Below are positions 35,238 through 43,867 of a stretch of 45,098 nt of DNA, piece by piece. The DNA lies in assembly GCA_024275915.1 (NCBI GenBank), contig JAJRYG010000054.1, forward strand, positions 1 to 45,098, read 5' to 3'. Positions within the stretch are counted from its first letter, which is position 1, and every line of letters starts with the position of its first letter. The position numbers and the translations under genes are program-made. The notes under the pieces were generated by a model. The model made no database searches. It saw only the letters and a program-made list of their open reading frames with translations, and was not told the DNA's origin. This DNA is from Gammaproteobacteria bacterium. Lineage in GTDB: Bacteria; Pseudomonadota; Gammaproteobacteria; UBA6429; Thiohalophilaceae.

Positions 35238-36737
35238 ATGAACAGATACTTCAGTGCATTCTGGTTCAGGCCCCTGCTGGCCATATCCTTCATTACCCTG
35301 CTGCTGGCTGTGGGGCCGGAACTGCTGGGAGTCAAGAGTGCCTATCTGACCACCGACAAACTGATCTTCGTGCTGTTTGCCGGCATTGTCCTGCTGGTCA
35401 GCTACATCCACCAGAAGAAGCATCTGCTGGAACCCTGGCGTCAGGTATTCCGCCAGCGCCGCGCCATGATCTCGCTGGTGGTGCTGGTGACCTATGCCAG
35501 TATCGGCATGCTCGATTCGATTCACTTTCGAACCCCTTTACCTGACAGTGGCCATGATAACCAACAGTACTCGGTGGAATCCCTGAGCGTACTGGATGTG
35601 ATGCTGGATCGCCTGCGCAGCCAGGAGGAAAAGACCTATTCAGCCCCCTTTGCCGCCTACCTGTACAGCAAGGAAACCATCACCCATGCCGATGGTAGCC
35701 AGAGCCGGGAATACCCGCGTCTTGTCTACGGCGGTCGCCACCTGGCCGATCCGGCCAGGGACAGGGCAGGGGACATTCTCAGGACCAGTCTCATCGGCAT
35801 CGTGCTCGGTGCCGTCATTGGCAAGCTGCTGTGTCTGCTGCTGGCCTGGCGCATTGCCCGTGCCAGCCAGCAGAAGGTCATGGCCCTGTGGTGGCAGATC
35901 TGGAAAGGCCAGACCGAACTGCCCTGGCGCAGCCTGTTTCTGACCCTCATTCTGCTCAGTATCGCCATCACCAGTGCCTGGATGCTGAGCAAGTACTACC
36001 ACGTGTTTGGCACCGACAAGGTGGGCAAGGACGTGCTCTACCTGTCCATCAAGAGTATTCGCACCGGCCTGGTCATCGGTACCCTCACCACCCTCATCAT
36101 GCTGCCTTTTGCCATCCTGCTGGGGATCCTGGCTGGTTATTACCGTGGCTGGGTGGATGATGTCATCCAGTACCTGTACACCACGCTCAGTTCCATTCCT
36201 GGAGTGCTGCTCATCGCCGCGGCCATTCTTTCCATCCAGGTTTATATCTCCACCCACCCCGAACTGTTCACGACCGGCACCCAGCGTGCCGATCTGCGTC
36301 TGCTGGCCCTGTGCGTGATCCTTGGCATCACCAGCTGGACCGGCCTGTGCCGGCTGTTGCGGGCCGAGACCCTCAAGCTGCGCGAGCTGGATTACATCCA
36401 GGCCGCCACCGCACTGGGGGTGAAGAACTTCGTCATCCTCGGCCGCCATGTACTGCCCAATGTCATGCACATCGTGCTGATCATGGTGGTACTGGACTTC
36501 AGCGCCCTGGTGCTGGCCGAGGCGGTGTTGTCCTATGTGGGGGTCGGTGTGGATCCTTCCACCATCAGCTGGGGCAACATGATCAATGGCGCCCGTCTGG
36601 AGCTGGCCCGCGAGCCCATGGTCTGGTGGTCGTTGGTGGCGGCTTTCGTGCTGATGTTTGCGCTGGTGTTGCCGGCCAACCTGTTTTCCGATGCGGTGCG
36701 TGATGCCTTCGATCCGCGTCTGCGGGAGTCACGCTGA
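35238..36737 (+). CDS. Peptide ABC transporter permease (DppC/YejE type), long form
   Basis: A 499-residue permease of the DppC/YejE type, longer than usual (about 300-350). Extra N-terminal sequence gives two or three early hydrophobic segments and a long extracytoplasmic stretch (about 95-175, DSIHFRTPLPDSGHDNQQY onward). That stretch is followed by another helix and a cytoplasmic loop rich in WQIWKGQTE. The conserved core starts at GTDKVGKDVLYLSIKSIRTG (about 257). The EAA loop LDYIQAATALGVKNFVILGRHVLPN is clear. Its stop overlaps the ATPase start (TGATGA), so translation is coupled. Confidence 0.9.
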   Translation: MNRYFSAFWFRPLLAISFITLLLAVGPELLGVKSAYLTTDKLIFVLFAGIVLLVSYIHQKKHLLEPWRQVFRQRRAMISLVVLVTYASIGMLDSIHFRTPLPDSGHDNQQYSVESLSVLDVMLDRLRSQEEKTYSAPFAAYLYSKETITHADGSQSREYPRLVYGGRHLADPARDRAGDILRTSLIGIVLGAVIGKLLCLLLAWRIARASQQKVMALWWQIWKGQTELPWRSLFLTLILLSIAITSAWMLSKYYHVFGTDKVGKDVLYLSIKSIRTGLVIGTLTTLIMLPFAILLGILAGYYRGWVDDVIQYLYTTLSSIPGVLLIAAAILSIQVYISTHPELFTTGTQRADLRLLALCVILGITSWTGLCRLLRAETLKLRELDYIQAATALGVKNFVILGRHVLPNVMHIVLIMVVLDFSALVLAEAVLSYVGVGVDPSTISWGNMINGARLELAREPMVWWSLVAAFVLMFALVLPANLFSDAVRDAFDPRLRESR

Positions 36738-38779
36738 TGAATGAGCAGAACCACATCCTGCTCAGCGTGCGGGATCTGCAGGTACGGTTCGGCAATCCCG
36801 CCCGGCCCGTGCGTGCCGTGGATGGCGTGAGCTTCGATATCCGCCGGGGGGAAACCTTTGCCCTGTTGGGCGAGTCCGGTTGCGGCAAGTCCATCACTGC
36901 ACTGTCCATCCTGCAACTGGTGCCCAGCCCGGCCGGGCACATCGTCAACGGCCAGATCCATTTCCAGGGCGAGGACCTGCTGCTCAAGTCAGAAAGCCAG
37001 ATGCGCCATGTGCGCGGCAACCGTATCAGCATGATCTTCCAGGAGCCCATGACCTCGCTGAACCCGGTGATGACCATTGGTCGGCAGATTGGCGAGGTGC
37101 TGGTGCTGCACGAAGGCTTGGCGGGCCGGGCACTGCAGGATCGCATCGTCGGTCTGCTGGATGCGGTGGGCATTCCCTCGGCCTCCCGGCGGCTCAACGA
37201 CTATCCCCATCAATTGTCGGGTGGCATGAAACAACGGGTGATGATCGCCATGGCACTGGCCGCCAGCCCCGACCTGCTTATTGCCGACGAACCCACCACG
37301 GCACTGGACGTGACCATCCAGGCCCAGGTGATGGATCTGCTGGCGAAGATCCAGCAGGAGCAGGGCATGTCAATCCTGCTCATCACCCATGACCTTGGCG
37401 TGGTGGCCGACAACGTGGATCACGTGGCAGTGATGTATGCCGGGCAGGTGGTGGAGCAGGCCCGCCGCGCCGAGCTGTTCAGCAACCCCCTGCATCCCTA
37501 TACCCGCAAGCTGTTCGCCGCCGTGCCCGGCAGTCACAAGCGGGGCCAGAAACTGGACACCATCAAGGGCAGCGTACCGCCCCTGGACAGGAAGTTTACC
37601 GGCTGCCGCTTTGCCGAACGCTGTGACGATGCCTGGATGCGCTGTTACGAGCAGGTGCCCCGCTGGCTGTTTCTGGAAAACGACGATCCGCACGGCATTC
37701 GCTGTCACCAGTACGATGCCAGCATTGATGACAGGCCCAGCCTCACTCGCCACGCGCCTGCTGAGGCAAAAAGCTCTGTGGAACGGGCCAGCCAGTCGGC
37801 GGGTGAGCCGCTGCTGGAGCTACAGGACCTGAAGGTCCACTTTCCTATTCACAAGGGCCTGTTCAAACGCACCGTGGGTCACGTGTATGCAGTCGACGGA
37901 GTGAACCTGCAGATTCGCAAGGGCCAGACCTTGGCCCTGGTGGGTGAGTCGGGTTGTGGTAAGACGACCGTGGGCAAGGCCCTGTTGCAGCTCATCCGGC
38001 CCACGGCCGGCCATGTGCGCTTCATGGGGAAGGAACTCACCGAACTGTCGGGCGAGTCTCTGCGCAGGCTGCGGGCAAGGATGCAGCTCATCTTCCAGGA
38101 TCCCTTCGCCTCCATGAATCCGCGCATGCTGGTGCGGCGCATCCTTGAAGAGGGCATGCGAGCCCAGGGTGTGGTGCGCAGCGAGCAGGAGCGGGCCGAA
38201 CGGGTGACCGCGCTGCTGAATTTTGTCGGCCTGCCCGAATCGGCGGCGGAGCGCTATCCCCACGAGTTTTCCGGTGGCCAGCGCCAGCGCATCTGCATCG
38301 CCCGTTCCCTGGCGGTGGAGCCGGCCCTGCTGGTCTGTGACGAACCCACCAGTGCGCTGGATGTCTCGGTGCAGGCGCAGACTCTCAACCTGTTCAAGTC
38401 CCTGCAGGAACAGATCGGCCTGAGCTATCTGTTCATCACCCATAACATCTCGGTCGTGGAATACCTGGCTCACCAAGTGGCCGTCATGTACCTCGGCCGC
38501 ATCATTGAGCAGGGACCGGTCGCCATGGTGATCGATACCCCGTCCCATCCCTATACCCAGGCCCTGCTGGCGGCTGTGCCGCGCATCGAGGGCAAGCGCG
38601 GCGAGGCGAAAATCGTGCTCGAAGGCGAAATTCCCTCGGCCATCAACCCGCCCACGGGCTGTCATTATCACCCCCGCTGTCCGCTGGCCGAGCCGCGCTG
38701 CCACACCGAATACCCGTCCGTGCGTCGTACTGCCGATGGCAAACAGGTGGCCTGTCATCTGGTTCCGGGTGTAGACTGA
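36737..38779 (+). CDS. Peptide ABC transporter, fused double ATPase (YejF type)
   Basis: A 680-residue protein with two complete ABC ATPase domains in tandem, powering the importer. Domain 1: Walker A GESGCGKS (45-52), signature LSGGMKQR, Walker B LLIADEPT. Domain 2: Walker A GESGCGKT (403-410), signature FSGGQRQR, Walker [13 protein letters not shown]. Each is followed by an oligopeptide-type C-terminal zinc/iron-sulfur-like cysteine motif ([21 protein letters not shown]). YejF-type fusions serve YejABEF and Npp importers of peptides and peptide-nucleotide compounds. Location next to fabI matches the Pseudomonas npp operon, so a similar substrate range is likely but not proven. Confidence 0.94.
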   Translation: MNEQNHILLSVRDLQVRFGNPARPVRAVDGVSFDIRRGETFALLGESGCGKSITALSILQLVPSPAGHIVNGQIHFQGEDLLLKSESQMRHVRGNRISMIFQEPMTSLNPVMTIGRQIGEVLVLHEGLAGRALQDRIVGLLDAVGIPSASRRLNDYPHQLSGGMKQRVMIAMALAASPDLLIADEPTTALDVTIQAQVMDLLAKIQQEQGMSILLITHDLGVVADNVDHVAVMYAGQVVEQARRAELFSNPLHPYTRKLFAAVPGSHKRGQKLDTIKGSVPPLDRKFTGCRFAERCDDAWMRCYEQVPRWLFLENDDPHGIRCHQYDASIDDRPSLTRHAPAEAKSSVERASQSAGEPLLELQDLKVHFPIHKGLFKRTVGHVYAVDGVNLQIRKGQTLALVGESGCGKTTVGKALLQLIRPTAGHVRFMGKELTELSGESLRRLRARMQLIFQDPFASMNPRMLVRRILEEGMRAQGVVRSEQERAERVTALLNFVGLPESAAERYPHEFSGGQRQRICIARSLAVEPALLVCDEPTSALDVSVQAQTLNLFKSLQEQIGLSYLFITHNISVVEYLAHQVAVMYLGRIIEQGPVAMVIDTPSHPYTQALLAAVPRIEGKRGEAKIVLEGEIPSAINPPTGCHYHPRCPLAEPRCHTEYPSVRRTADGKQVACHLVPGVD

Positions 38780-38904
38780 CACAGGGGACCTTGTGCTATT
38801 TTTTACACATCGACCTGACAGTGGCACAGCTGTTTCGCCATCGCTCCCTTGTTTGTGCCGTCAGGGCGTTTCAGAGGTATTTCGTGATGAGGTGTTGACG
38901 GTAC

Positions 38905-39159
38905 ATGTGCCTGGCCCTGCCCATGCAGATCATCTAAATTAACGGCAGCCTGGCTCAATGCCGCCGCGGCGGCATCGAGCGGCAGGTGAGCCTGTTCCTG
39001 CTCCGGGATCAGGGCCTGCAGGTGGGGGACCACGTAATGGTGCACGTGGGCTATGCCATCCAGAAGATCCACGCCGAGGCGGCACAGCGGAGCTGGGAAC
39101 TGCACGAGCAGATGGCGGCGCTGGAGGCCGCGGAGTGCGCGGATCCGGATCATGCATGA
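38905..39159 (+). pseudogene. hypC: HypC hydrogenase maturation chaperone, interrupted by in-frame TAA at codon 11
   Basis: The frame reads MCLALPMQII, then TAA (38935-38937), then continues unbroken to TGA 39157-39159 as INGSLAQC..GGIERQVSLFLL..VGDHVMVHVGYAIQKI. Total length would be 84 residues, normal for HypC. The essential N-terminal M-C and all downstream signatures are present. Relatives have Glu where the stop stands (QIIEING), so GAA to TAA is the simplest change. HypC carries the Fe(CN)2CO unit between HypD and the hydrogenase large subunit, so loss would block maturation unless another HypC/HybG exists. The frame overlaps hypA by 8 bases. A GAGG lies 12 bases before the ATG. Confidence 0.85.
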
Positions 39160-39511
39160 GTTGTCGCTATGCCAGAGCCTGCTGCGCCAGGTGGCGGCCA
39201 TCGTCAGTGAACAGGGCAGTGGTTTCGTGAGTCTCATCGAACTGCAGGTGGGAGAGCTGTCGGGGGTCGAACCCGCCTTGATGCAGCACGCTTTTCCTGT
39301 CGTCAGCCAGGGCAGCATTGCCCAGGGCGCCCGTCTGCTGATACAGACCCGGCCACTGCGTGTACTGTGTGAGCGCTGTGGCTCCGAGTCGGATGCCGAG
39401 GCTGGCAACCTGAGCTGCCGGGCCTGCGGCAACTGGCAGACACGGCTCATCAGTGGCGATGAACTGCTACTGACAAGAATCGAAATCGAATCGTCAGCAA
39501 TAACCCGATAA
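39152..39511 (+). CDS. hypA: Hydrogenase nickel-insertion protein HypA
   Basis: A 119-residue HypA, normal length. It binds nickel through the N-terminal M-H2-E motif (MHELSLCQSLL) and zinc through two CxxC pairs, CERC and CRAC, the standard spacing. With HypB it inserts Ni into the [NiFe]-hydrogenase large subunit. ATG 39152 lies inside the end of hypC; the first residues match the family exactly. Because it overlaps hypC, a premature stop in hypC may lower its translation. Confidence 0.95.
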   Translation: MHELSLCQSLLRQVAAIVSEQGSGFVSLIELQVGELSGVEPALMQHAFPVVSQGSIAQGARLLIQTRPLRVLCERCGSESDAEAGNLSCRACGNWQTRLISGDELLLTRIEIESSAITR

Positions 39512-39543
39512 TTGCATAAATATCAAACAGCGAGGATGAGGCT

Positions 39544-40335
39544 ATGTGTGACACCTGTGGCTGCAACGTAACCCATGGCAATGCACATCTGTTGAAACCC
39601 GGTGGCCGGCTGGAAAAGACCAGCGAGGGCAAACAGTCCATCGATGTACTCAAGGGACTGCTGAGTGAAAACGATCACCAGGCCAGACACAACCGCGAGC
39701 ATTTCGACAGGCATGGTGTGCTGGCCATAAATCTCATGTCCTCACCCGGATCGGGCAAGACGGCCCTGCTGGAGGCGACCATCGATGCCCTGAAAGATCA
39801 TTACCGCATCGCCGTGGTGGAAGGGGATCTGGAAACGGAAAACGATGCCGAACGCATTCGCGCCAAAGGTGTGGCTGCCATACAGATCACCACCGGCAGC
39901 GCCTGCCATCTCGATGCCCACATGGTTCACGATGCCCTGCACAAGCTGAAACTGTCGGATCTGGATATCGTCTTCATCGAGAACGTGGGCAACCTGGTTT
40001 GTCCGGCCAGTTTTGACCTTGGCCAGCACCACAATGTTACCCTGCTGTCGGTCACCGAAGGTGACGACAAGCCGGCCAAGTACCCGGTAATGTTTCGTAC
40101 CACCGATCTGCTGCTGCTGAGCAAGACCGACCTGCTGGCCGTACTGGACGACTTCGAGCCTGACAGGGCTGAGCAGTACCTGCGCAAGCTGGCCAATTTG
40201 GCACCGGTCATGCTGATCTCTGCCCGATCCGGTGAAGGCCTGCAGGACTGGCTCGACTGGCTGGAAATCCGGATGAGTGAACGACAGGCCGAGCAGCAAG
40301 GGATCGATCAAACCACCTCACAAGTCAGGCTGTAA
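39544..40335 (+). CDS. hypB: Hydrogenase nickel-insertion GTPase HypB
   Basis: A 263-residue GTPase that delivers Ni with HypA. The N-terminal metal site C2-x2-C5-G-C7 (MCDTCGCN) is present, but there is no long histidine-rich stretch for Ni storage. The P-loop SPGSGKT lies at 67-73, followed by EGDLETENDAERI, QITTGSACHLDAHMV (Zn/Ni-bridging Cys-His), FIENVGNLVCPASFDLG and LSKTDLL. ATG follows GAGGATGAGGCT. Two bases separate its stop from hypD. Confidence 0.97.
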   Translation: MCDTCGCNVTHGNAHLLKPGGRLEKTSEGKQSIDVLKGLLSENDHQARHNREHFDRHGVLAINLMSSPGSGKTALLEATIDALKDHYRIAVVEGDLETENDAERIRAKGVAAIQITTGSACHLDAHMVHDALHKLKLSDLDIVFIENVGNLVCPASFDLGQHHNVTLLSVTEGDDKPAKYPVMFRTTDLLLLSKTDLLAVLDDFEPDRAEQYLRKLANLAPVMLISARSGEGLQDWLDWLEIRMSERQAEQQGIDQTTSQVRL

Positions 40336-40337
40336 AC

Positions 40338-41444
40338 ATGCCGCTGGCTGCCCGTCAGTGGTTGCAGGCCATTCAAAAGCTGGAACCTTCAGGCCGGTTC
40401 CGCATCATGAATGTCTGCGGCGGCCATGAACGGGCCATCAGCATGGCCGGGATCCGCAGCCTGCTGCCCGAATACATCGAACTCATTCCCGGTCCCGGTT
40501 GCCCGGTGTGCGTCTGCCCCGAAGAAGATATCCATACGGCCATGCAATACGCACTGGAACAGGATCTGATCCTGCTGGCCTTCGGCGATATGCTGCGCGT
40601 GCCCGTGAACGTGAAGAAAGACCAGCCTCGCAGTCTGGAGCAGGCTCGCAGCAAGGGGGCCGACATCCGTGCCATTGCCTCACCCATGGAAGCCGTCAGC
40701 CTGGCCAGGGATAATCCGGACCTGGCCGTGGTGTTCTTTGCCGCAGGTTTCGAAACCACCATGGCGCCGGTGGCGGCCATGGTGCAGGAAGGTCTGCCCG
40801 ACAACCTGTTTCTGTTGCTCTCCGGTCGCCTTACCTGGCCTGCTCTGGCCATGTTGCTCGATGCTCGGGATGAACCTGATGGCCCTGCCTTCGATGCGCT
40901 CATTGCCCCTGGCCACGTGGCGGCCACCATGGGGCCGGAACAGTGGCAGTTCGTTGTCGATGAACACGGCATGCCGGTGGCTGTGGCCGGCTTCGACGCC
41001 GAGAGTCTGCTGGCCGCCTTCTATTCGGTGCTGCGGCAAAAACAGCAGAAGCGGATTTTTCTCGACAACTGCTATCCTCGGGTAGTGCTGCCCCAGGGTA
41101 ATCCCGGGGCCCGGCAGTGTCTGCAGGGAAGTTTCGACATCATCGACAGCCCCTGGCGGGGTATCGGCAAGATTGCTGCATCGGGTTATGCCCTCAAGGC
41201 GGCTTACCAGAGCCAGGATGCCAGACGGCAGTTTCCCGTCTGTCACGACAACCTGAAAAAACGCGCAGACGACATGCCCGCCGGCTGTGACTGTGCCAAG
41301 GTGGTCCTTGGTCAGCGTTATCCGAATCAGTGCCGCCTGTACGGCAAGGCCTGTACGCCCCGCCAGCCGGTTGGCCCCTGCATGGTTTCCGACGAAGGTG
41401 CCTGCCGGATCTGGTGGGCCAGTGGCTTGCGCAAGGCGGTTTGA
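40338..41444 (+). CDS. hypD: Hydrogenase maturation protein HypD
   Basis: A 368-residue iron-sulfur protein that, with HypC, assembles the Fe(CN)2CO unit. Conserved cysteine motifs are visible: NVCGGHE near residue 30, GPGCPVCVCP near 52-61, FAAGFETT, PGHVA, and the C-terminal CDCAKVVLGQRYPNQC..CTPRQPVGPCMVSDEGAC that holds the 4Fe-4S cluster. All four-cluster cysteines are present. ATG is 2 bases after hypB. The partner HypC upstream is interrupted. Confidence 0.96.
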   Translation: MPLAARQWLQAIQKLEPSGRFRIMNVCGGHERAISMAGIRSLLPEYIELIPGPGCPVCVCPEEDIHTAMQYALEQDLILLAFGDMLRVPVNVKKDQPRSLEQARSKGADIRAIASPMEAVSLARDNPDLAVVFFAAGFETTMAPVAAMVQEGLPDNLFLLLSGRLTWPALAMLLDARDEPDGPAFDALIAPGHVAATMGPEQWQFVVDEHGMPVAVAGFDAESLLAAFYSVLRQKQQKRIFLDNCYPRVVLPQGNPGARQCLQGSFDIIDSPWRGIGKIAASGYALKAAYQSQDARRQFPVCHDNLKKRADDMPAGCDCAKVVLGQRYPNQCRLYGKACTPRQPVGPCMVSDEGACRIWWASGLRKAV

Positions 41445-41454
41445 ATCAGGATGA

Positions 41455-41560
41455 TTTCAGCCAGCATGTTTTTTGATCCGGACTCAGGTCCAATGGGCGG
41501 GGTAGGTGACGATGACTGGACTATCGGTGCGATGGGCCTAGTCCCTCAGGTGAAGACGGA
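41455..41560. promoter_or_regulatory. hypD-hypF spacer with inverted repeats
   Basis: The 119-bp gap breaks an otherwise tight operon. It contains GGACTCAGGTCC (near 41478-41489) and GGACTA/TAGTCC arms about 15 bases apart (near 41518-41544), the latter just before the hypF start. These may be operator half-sites or hairpins. I cannot assign a regulator. Confidence 0.4.
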
Positions 41561-41563
41561 CTC

Positions 41564-43867
41564 ATGAACCATTTTGCAACCAAGCTGAAACACCAGCAGG
41601 CCTGCCGGTTGCGACTGGGTGGGCAGGTGCAGGGCGTGGGGTTTCGACCCTTTGTTTTCCGTATGGCAAGGCAGGCAGGCCTGCAGGGCTGGGTGCGCAA
41701 CTGCCGTGGCGAAGTGCAGGTGCATGCCCAGGGGGAGGCGGTTGTTATCGAACGATTCATTCAGGCCTTGCTGCACCAGGCACCCGCCGTGGCCCGTCCC
41801 GTCCTGCTGACCCAGGTACCTGTGCCGGTGCAAGCGTGCAAGGGGTTTGACATCCTGCCCAGTGACAATCGACACCAAGCTGAAATTCATGTGCCCACCG
41901 ATTACGCGGTGTGTCCCGACTGTCTGGCGGAGATGACCGATCCACAGGATCGCCGCTACCGTTATCCCTTCATCAACTGTACCCGCTGTGGGCCCCGCTA
42001 CACCCTGATCCACAAGCTGCCTTATGATCGTGCCAACACCGGCATGGCCGGCTTTGCCCTGTGTGCGGCCTGCCAGAAGGAATACACGGACCCGGAGGAT
42101 CGCCGCTTTCATGCCCAGCCCGTCGCCTGTGCCGACTGCGGGCCACAGCTGAGTTTCAGCCAGCATGGGCAGACCACTGCAGGCAACGAAGCCGCCTTGC
42201 AACAGGCCCTGGCCCTGTTGAGGCAGGACGGCATTCTTGCCGTCAAGGGCATCGGTGGTTATCACTTCATGTGTGACGCCCGAAGTGATGTTGCCGTGCG
42301 GCAACTGCGCCAGCGCAAGCAGCGGCCCCACAAGCCTCTGGCGGTGATGTTTCCTGCAAGCGGAGAGGATGAACTGGGCGAGCTTCGTCAGCATGTTCAG
42401 CTAACTGCAAAGGCCGAAGAGCTATTGCGTGATCCCCATCGGCCCATCCTTCTGCTCGAAAAAAGGCGGCAGAAAACCGGGACGGCTCGACCTTTATCAT
42501 ACGCCATCGCACCGGCAACCGACTCGCTGGGTGTCATCTTGCCCTACAGCCCCCTGCATTACCTGCTGTTGCAGGATTTCGCTGCACCCCTGGTGGCCAC
42601 CTCGGCCAACCTCAGTGGTGAGCCGGTGATCAGCGACAATCAGCAGGCCGAGCAGTTGCTGACCCAGGTGGCTGATGGTTTTCTGCATCATGACCGGCCC
42701 ATCCTGCACGCTGCCGATGACAGTGTTTTCAGAATCATGAACAACAGGGCCATGCCCCTGCGCCTGGGGCGGGGCACGGTACCGGTGGAACTGAGCCTGC
42801 CCCGGGGACTGGCCAGCCCCATGCTGGCGGTCGGCGGGCACATGAAGAATACCGTGGCCCTGGCCTGGGGCCGACGGCTGGTGATCTCCGCGCATGTGGG
42901 GGATCTGGATTCACCGCGCAGCCTGCAACATTTTCAGCACACCATCACCCATCTTCAGAACCTGTACGGTGTCCGTGCCGAGCTGCTCGTCTGTGACGCA
43001 CACCCCGATTATGCCTCCCGTCGCTGGGTCCAACAGCAAGGCCTGCCGTGGATTAGTGTATTTCATCATCATGCCCATGCCAGTGCAGTGGTGCTGGAGC
43101 AGGAAGACGGCACAGCCGACGCCCGCCGGCCCTGGCTTGTCTTTACCTGGGATGGTGCCGGTTACGGTGAAGATGGCACCCTCTGGGGTGGAGAAGCCTT
43201 GCTGGGGCGGCCCGGCCACTGGCTTCGTGTGGCAAGCTTCAGGCCGTTTCATCTGCCGGGAGGTGAAAAGGCGGGCCGCCAGGCCTGGCGCAGCGCCGCC
43301 GCCCTGTGCTGGGAGGCAGAGGAGGACTGTCCTGTCAGGCAGGATCTTGCCTTGCTGTATCAGGCCTGGCAAAAACGCTTCAACTGCCCGACGACAACTT
43401 CGGTGGGACGTCTGTTCGATGCCGTCGCTGCCATCACGGGACAGATGGAGGAATACAGCTTTGAAGGCCAAGGCCCCCTGTGGCTGGAAACCCTGGCAAC
43501 CGAAGCCCGCGATGAAATGCCCTTGCCCCTGCAAGACGATGAACACGGTGTGTTGCAGGCAGACTGGGCCGCGCTTCTGCCCCTGTTGCAGGATGACAGC
43601 GTGACCCTGGAACAGCGAGTCTCGCGTTTTCATGGCATCCTGGCCGCCACCCTGACCGCCCAGGCGGACCGGCTGCGTGAGAGACACGGTGATTTTCGTA
43701 TCGGGCTGGCTGGCGGGGTGTTTCAGAACCGCCGACTCGTGGAACAGGTCTTCGATCACTGTCAACGGCAGGGATTCGAAATACACATGAATCGGCAGAT
43801 CCCCTGCAATGATGGTGGCCTGTGTGCCGGGCAGATCCTCGAAGCGGCGACAAGGTCGGGAGCATGA
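41564..43867 (+). CDS. hypF: Carbamoyltransferase HypF
   Basis: A 767-residue HypF, normal length. It makes the thiocarbamate on HypE from carbamoyl phosphate, the source of cyanide ligands. Domains in order: acylphosphatase (about 14-100, QVQGVGFRPFVFRMARQAGL), two zinc fingers with C-x2-C-x18-C-x2-C spacing (CPDC..CTRC; CAAC..CADC, about 112-190), YrdC-like domain (GIGGYHFMCDARSD), and a Kae1-like domain with VCDAHPDY, HHHAHASAV and the C-terminal GLAGGVFQNRRL. ATG 41564 follows a GGTGAAGACGG region. Its stop overlaps hypE (ATGA). Confidence 0.97.
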   Translation: MNHFATKLKHQQACRLRLGGQVQGVGFRPFVFRMARQAGLQGWVRNCRGEVQVHAQGEAVVIERFIQALLHQAPAVARPVLLTQVPVPVQACKGFDILPSDNRHQAEIHVPTDYAVCPDCLAEMTDPQDRRYRYPFINCTRCGPRYTLIHKLPYDRANTGMAGFALCAACQKEYTDPEDRRFHAQPVACADCGPQLSFSQHGQTTAGNEAALQQALALLRQDGILAVKGIGGYHFMCDARSDVAVRQLRQRKQRPHKPLAVMFPASGEDELGELRQHVQLTAKAEELLRDPHRPILLLEKRRQKTGTARPLSYAIAPATDSLGVILPYSPLHYLLLQDFAAPLVATSANLSGEPVISDNQQAEQLLTQVADGFLHHDRPILHAADDSVFRIMNNRAMPLRLGRGTVPVELSLPRGLASPMLAVGGHMKNTVALAWGRRLVISAHVGDLDSPRSLQHFQHTITHLQNLYGVRAELLVCDAHPDYASRRWVQQQGLPWISVFHHHAHASAVVLEQEDGTADARRPWLVFTWDGAGYGEDGTLWGGEALLGRPGHWLRVASFRPFHLPGGEKAGRQAWRSAAALCWEAEEDCPVRQDLALLYQAWQKRFNCPTTTSVGRLFDAVAAITGQMEEYSFEGQGPLWLETLATEARDEMPLPLQDDEHGVLQADWAALLPLLQDDSVTLEQRVSRFHGILAATLTAQADRLRERHGDFRIGLAGGVFQNRRLVEQVFDHCQRQGFEIHMNRQIPCNDGGLCAGQILEAATRSGA

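Noticed and set aside
33828-35525. Long minus-strand open frame (565 codons) opposite the peptide importer
   Set aside because: Its translation is dominated by histidine, glutamine and aspartate, typical of reversed membrane-protein codons. It spans two real genes.
38822-38838. Sigma-54 promoter before hypC (TGGCAC...TTTCGC)
   Set aside because: GG and GC are 12 bases apart instead of the required 10, so it does not fit the -24/-12 spacing.
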